From JBOFFI01 sp051657245 (GTDB lineage: Bacteria > Pseudomonadota > Alphaproteobacteria > Holosporales > JBOFFI01): a stretch of DNA of 9,167 bases. A model generated the notes under the pieces. That model ran no database searches, had not been told where the DNA came from, and was given only the letters and a program-made list of their open reading frames with translations. Position 1 is the stretch's first letter; each line of letters begins with the position of its first letter. Position numbers and translations under genes: made by a program. Shown piece after piece: positions 7,055 through 9,167 of this stretch. The stretch lies in the NCBI GenBank assembly GCA_051657245.1, contig JBOFKI010000035.1, positions 1 to 9,167 of the forward strand, read 5' to 3'.

Positions 7055-7152
7055 CCCACATCCTCAATCCAACACTTAAAGCTTGAGGCGTAACTGTTTC
7101 AGTTTATGATATAAAAGTCAATGCCAACCTTATCTATTCGGGCCAGTCCAGG
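7055..7152 (-). promoter_or_regulatory. Only intergenic gap in the cluster; possible waaA promoter or leader
   Basis: These 98 nt separate the FliL-like gene from waaA, whereas all other junctions overlap. The minus strand is AT-rich and includes TTGGCATTGACTTTTATATC (about 7121-7102) with TTGACT as a -35-like box, but no -10 box at a good distance. A short inverted repeat, TAACTG-TTT-CAGTTTA, lies at 7091-7106. No T-run follows it, so it is not a convincing terminator. GAGG just before the GTG is the ribosome site. A promoter here is only a possibility. Confidence 0.25.
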
Positions 7153-7650
7153 CTATTTAGAAACGCGTCGCATGAAGAGGTTTTCAATGAGCACGTTTTT
7201 TACAAGATCAACTCCAATAAGCTTCTGGCAAATGGTATCAATTCGCTTCTTTAAAGAAACCAACGTAGGGTTATAGGAAGTGTCCCAGATAACGTCACAA
7301 ATAATGTAAATATCTTTGTAAATAGTGTCATGGATGCGAGGCAGTTGATCTACTAAATAATTTGCTGCTTCTTCGTTTTCAGCCTCCAAAATGATCCGCA
7401 TCCCCATGTACCCCACAGGCTGATTGGCTCGGATGATGGGGACTTGAAAAGGTTCAAACTGAATAAATAAACTGTCTTTTCCCTTAATTTTAGAATCTTT
7501 TTCTTCAATTCGATCTTCTCGGCTTGTGGAAGTTTGTTTCATCTCTGCAGAAAACCCAACAGAGGGTGCCCACATGTGACACACAAGCCAAACCCCCAAA
7601 AAAGAAAAAATTTTATGAGATTTTTGGTTTTTATCGTTTTTTGCTTTCAT
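7153..7650 (-). CDS. Exported FliL-like protein of unknown function
   Basis: The 165-residue product has a lysine-rich N-terminus (2-13), a hydrophobic stretch (14-34, FSFLGVWLVCHMWAPSVGFS) that looks like a signal peptide or single anchor, then a charged linker (36-60, many K/E/D). The C-terminal domain resembles FliL. It has FIQFEPFQVPI (62-72), a strand YMGMRIILEAEN (81-92), LPRIHDTIY (103-111), where FliL has its P-x-I-R-D-x-I element, then LKKRIDTICQKLIG (133-146) and a final strand VLIENLFMRRV (153-163). No other flagellar gene is in view, so a flagellar role should not be assumed; in the family it would sit in the inner membrane facing the periplasm. The ATG at 7650 overlaps the nusB end by 20 nt. 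Sequence is clearly AT-richer than addB-waaA. The family call is by pattern only. Confidence 0.6.
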   Translation of the reverse strand: MKAKNDKNQKSHKIFSFLGVWLVCHMWAPSVGFSAEMKQTSTSREDRIEEKDSKIKGKDSLFIQFEPFQVPIIRANQPVGYMGMRIILEAENEEAANYLVDQLPRIHDTIYKDIYIICDVIWDTSYNPTLVSLKKRIDTICQKLIGVDLVKNVLIENLFMRRVSK

Positions 7651-8134
7651 CAGACTGCGGCCTCAATTTCTGAATAAGACAATCCAGAACCCCATTTACA
7701 AATGCAGGTTCCTTATCATCGAAAAACGCGCGGGTAATATCGATGTACTCATTCAAAATAATAGCCGATGAAAGATGTAAATTCTCTGAAAGCTCGTAAG
7801 CACCCAATCTTAAAATAGCCAACACAACATGATCTAGACGGTCCAGGTTCCAGCCTGAAAGACATCCTTGAATCAGCGGGTCTAGAGACGCTTGTTTGGC
7901 ATACCCTCCACGCACCAGCTCGACAAAAAAAGTTTTATCCCCAAGAGAGAAAGGCTTGTTTTGTTTTTGAAAATGATGGGTCCTAAATTGTTCTAAAACT
8001 TCTTCAAGGGGGTCGTTGGTAAGCTCCATCTGATAAAAAGCCTGAACCGCCATCAAACGCGCAATGCTCCGCCGACGCAACATGGGTTTTTGCTCTGAAG
8101 TTTCTACAACCCCTTTGTCAGAAATATCATCCAC
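7631..8134 (-). CDS. nusB: Transcription antitermination factor NusB
   Basis: NusB, with NusE (S10), binds boxA RNA and helps RNA polymerase resist termination, chiefly in rRNA operons. The 167-residue all-helical protein has the arginine-rich RNA-binding helix RRRSIARLMAVQAFYQME (20-37), LDRLDHVVLAILRLGAYEL (98-116) and the conserved close LNEYIDITRAFFDDKEPAFV followed by NGVLD (127-151). The start is GTG at 8134; an ATG four bases on is out of frame. AAGGA and AGG runs lie upstream. ribH usually precedes nusB in alphaproteobacteria and thiL often follows; neither is here. It is the first gene of the minus-strand cluster, so any main promoter should lie in 8135-8397. Confidence 0.95.
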   Translation of the reverse strand: MDDISDKGVVETSEQKPMLRRRSIARLMAVQAFYQMELTNDPLEEVLEQFRTHHFQKQNKPFSLGDKTFFVELVRGGYAKQASLDPLIQGCLSGWNLDRLDHVVLAILRLGAYELSENLHLSSAIILNEYIDITRAFFDDKEPAFVNGVLDCLIQKLRPQSDESKKR

Positions 8135-8397
8135 GTTTACCTAAGTCCTTCTTAACGCATCGTGCCCTATTCACAAGACAAAGCGTAATGGATTTTTCCA
8201 AATTTGGCTATGGCTTTATAAATTTTCCCCTGAAGGTCATTTCCAAAATTTGCCAAACCGTAGCCCCACAGCCCTTTCAAAACCTCTTCTTTTTTTCTAG
8301 TTCAATCAGGCATTGAACTTGGAAAAACCTACCCTTTTTTTGTTGCGCACGATAAAGCACAGCAACAAGCACGCCAGCTTATACGAAATCTATAGCC
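8135..8397. other. Unassigned upstream region of nusB, up to the IS481 end
   Basis: 263 nt with no recognised gene. The minus strand has an open stretch of about 44 codons after a TGA (ending at a TAG near 8170) that reads KEEVLKGLWGYGLANFGNDL and on. It has no clear start or known match and could be a gene remnant or chance. The plus strand has a 43-codon frame from the ATG at 8188, also without a ribosome site. AT-rich TTTATAAAG near 8215-8223 on the minus strand could be a -10 region, but I find no well-spaced -35. It is the only place for a nusB promoter inside the window. Confidence 0.4.
8300..8318. repeat. Short perfect inverted repeat upstream of nusB
   Basis: GTTCAAT, five-base spacer CAGGC, ATTGAAC: a perfect 7-bp stem. 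No T-run follows on either strand (TTGG on plus, TAGAAAAAAA on minus), so an intrinsic terminator is unlikely. It could be an operator or just chance. Confidence 0.4.
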
Positions 8398-8423
8398 TGT
8401 ATAGTCCCAGACTATGATGGTGT
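8398..8423. repeat. IS481-type terminal inverted repeat, right copy
   Basis: TGTATAGTCCCAG, four bases, then TGATGGTGT. It is the inverted partner of 326-351 (23 of 26 bases by eye). Its outer end points left, so the repeats at 351 and 8398 face each other across the whole operon. It overlaps the last codons of the transposase (HHSLGLY). Confidence 0.7.
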
Positions 8424-9167
8424 GGATTAATGATAAACTTTTCTGGTTCGTTTTGCACATTTTGATCATAAATTCATAAGGGGTGAGACCTTTAAGTGTT
8501 TTAAGCCGCTTGGCAAAGTTGTAAGCATTCACAAAGGCAGCAAGGTGCCTTCTAAGCTGATCATGGGTGTCATCATCAATACCGCTTCACGGTGGCTTCT
8601 TTGATTGTGCGATTCATGCGTTCGACCTGCCCATTTGATTGTCAGGACATATACGCTCAAACACATGCATCCAGGCGTATTTATCCACTTTCCTGTTCGT
8701 AAATTGAATCCCGTTATCTGTGAGAATTGTGCGGATTTTGTAAGGAATGTTTGGGATAAGATTGCGCAAAAACTGAGCTGCTTCGGCTTTACCGTATTTT
8801 TCAAGAAGCTCAACATAGACAAATTTACTTGTACGATCAATGGCCACAAAAAGGTAGAGTTTTCCTTCTTCCGTGCTCATTTCAGCGATATCAATGTGAA
8901 CATAACCCATGGGGGAGGCTTTGACTTGTCTCCATCAATCTCTGGTAAACGGCTGATGCCATGGCGTTTGAAAAGACGGTGCAAGCTTGAGCGCGTCAAC
9001 TTAAGAATGCTGCTTTGCAGGGCATATAGGCAATCATCCAGGGGCAATAACGTATGCTTGCGAAACGCTACGCATGCGGCTTCCTCCTCCAAGGTAAACC
9101 GTTGTGGAATGCGGGTTTTTTGACCCCATCGGAATATCTTTCGCTGTTTCTCGCTTCTTCCACTTCG
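8398..9167 (-). mobile_element. IS481-family insertion sequence, partial and decayed
   Basis: The left boundary is set by the terminal repeat beginning TGTATAGTCCCAG at 8398; the other end lies beyond the window. The transposase is on the minus strand with its 3' end at this boundary. The final codons run through the terminal repeat and the stop (8390-8392) is supplied by sequence just outside it. No target-site duplication can be tested because only one end is present. Confidence 0.75.

Larger units (their letters stand above)
8390..9167 (-). pseudogene. IS481-family transposase, multiply frameshifted (5' end outside window)
   Basis: Reading leftwards from 9167, the protein can be pieced together from several frames. 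KWKKRETAKDIPMGS (9165-9121) is followed by LEEEAACVAFRKHTLLPLDD to RHGISRLPEIDGDK (to about 8930). MGYVHIDIAEMSTEEGK to LTDNGIQFTNRK and HVFERICPDNQ come next (8910-8633), then NGQVERMNRTIKEATVKR (about 8630-8580), VNAYNFAKRLKTLKGLTPYE (8535-8476) and EPEKFIINPHHSLGLYRL (ending at the TAG at 8390-8392). D of HIDIAE, D of LTDNG and E of GQVER are the DDE residues of the rve-type integrase core. Each join needs a frame change, and a deletion of roughly 40 nt removed the stretch between PDNQ and NGQVER. It is inactive. Confidence 0.85.

Noticed and set aside
8338..8371. TTGTTGC...GCAACAA inverted repeat near the IS481 edge
   Set aside because: Stem of 7 bp with a 15-nt loop and no T-run; too weak to call a terminator or a binding site.
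8605..9123. 172-codon plus-strand open frame
   Set aside because: It is antisense to the IS481 transposase blocks, which carry clear DDE motifs on the minus strand.

Overview
The window looks like chromosome from an alphaproteobacterium with a heavy load of decayed insertion sequences, most likely an intracellular member of the Holosporales/Paracaedibacter type. That placement is inference. It rests on an AddB of the alphaproteobacterial kind, a DUF1467 protein, Gram-negative lipid A/Kdo genes, and broken IS5- and IS481-family transposases at both edges. No rRNA, tRNA or CRISPR is visible.

Left edge (1-832): a scrapyard of mobile DNA. It holds the 3' end of one IS5-family transposase (+), frame-broken N-terminal pieces of an IS5-family transposase (-), one terminal repeat of an IS481-type element, and the C-terminal half of another IS5-family transposase (+) with a frameshift in a T7 run. 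Next to the addB stop lies a degenerate copy of a palindromic repeat.

Centre (833-8134): seven genes, all on the minus strand. In transcription order they are nusB, an exported FliL-like protein, waaA (Kdo transferase), lpxK (lipid A 4'-kinase), a DUF1467 two-helix membrane protein, tsaE (tRNA t6A ATPase) and addB (recombination nuclease). Neighbours overlap by 20, 29, 4, 8 and 7 nt. The only gap is about 98 nt before waaA, so there are one or two transcription units, with strong signs of translational coupling. The set mixes envelope synthesis (WaaA, LpxK, perhaps DUF1467), RNA and translation functions (NusB, TsaE) and DNA repair (AddB). AddB's partner AddA is not found next to it: downstream there is only IS debris.

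The most striking feature is in the DUF1467 gene. A palindromic repeat made of two inverted hairpin units, each with a GAAA/TTTC loop, sits inside the reading frame and lengthens the loop between the two membrane helices by several dozen residues without breaking the frame. This resembles the palindromic elements known inside Rickettsia genes. A second, diverged copy lies just after addB.

Right edge (8135-9167): about 260 nt of non-coding or unrecognised DNA upstream of nusB, then a multiply frameshifted IS481-family element whose terminal repeat at 8398 matches the one at 326-351 in inverted orientation, so two IS481-type ends bracket the housekeeping segment.
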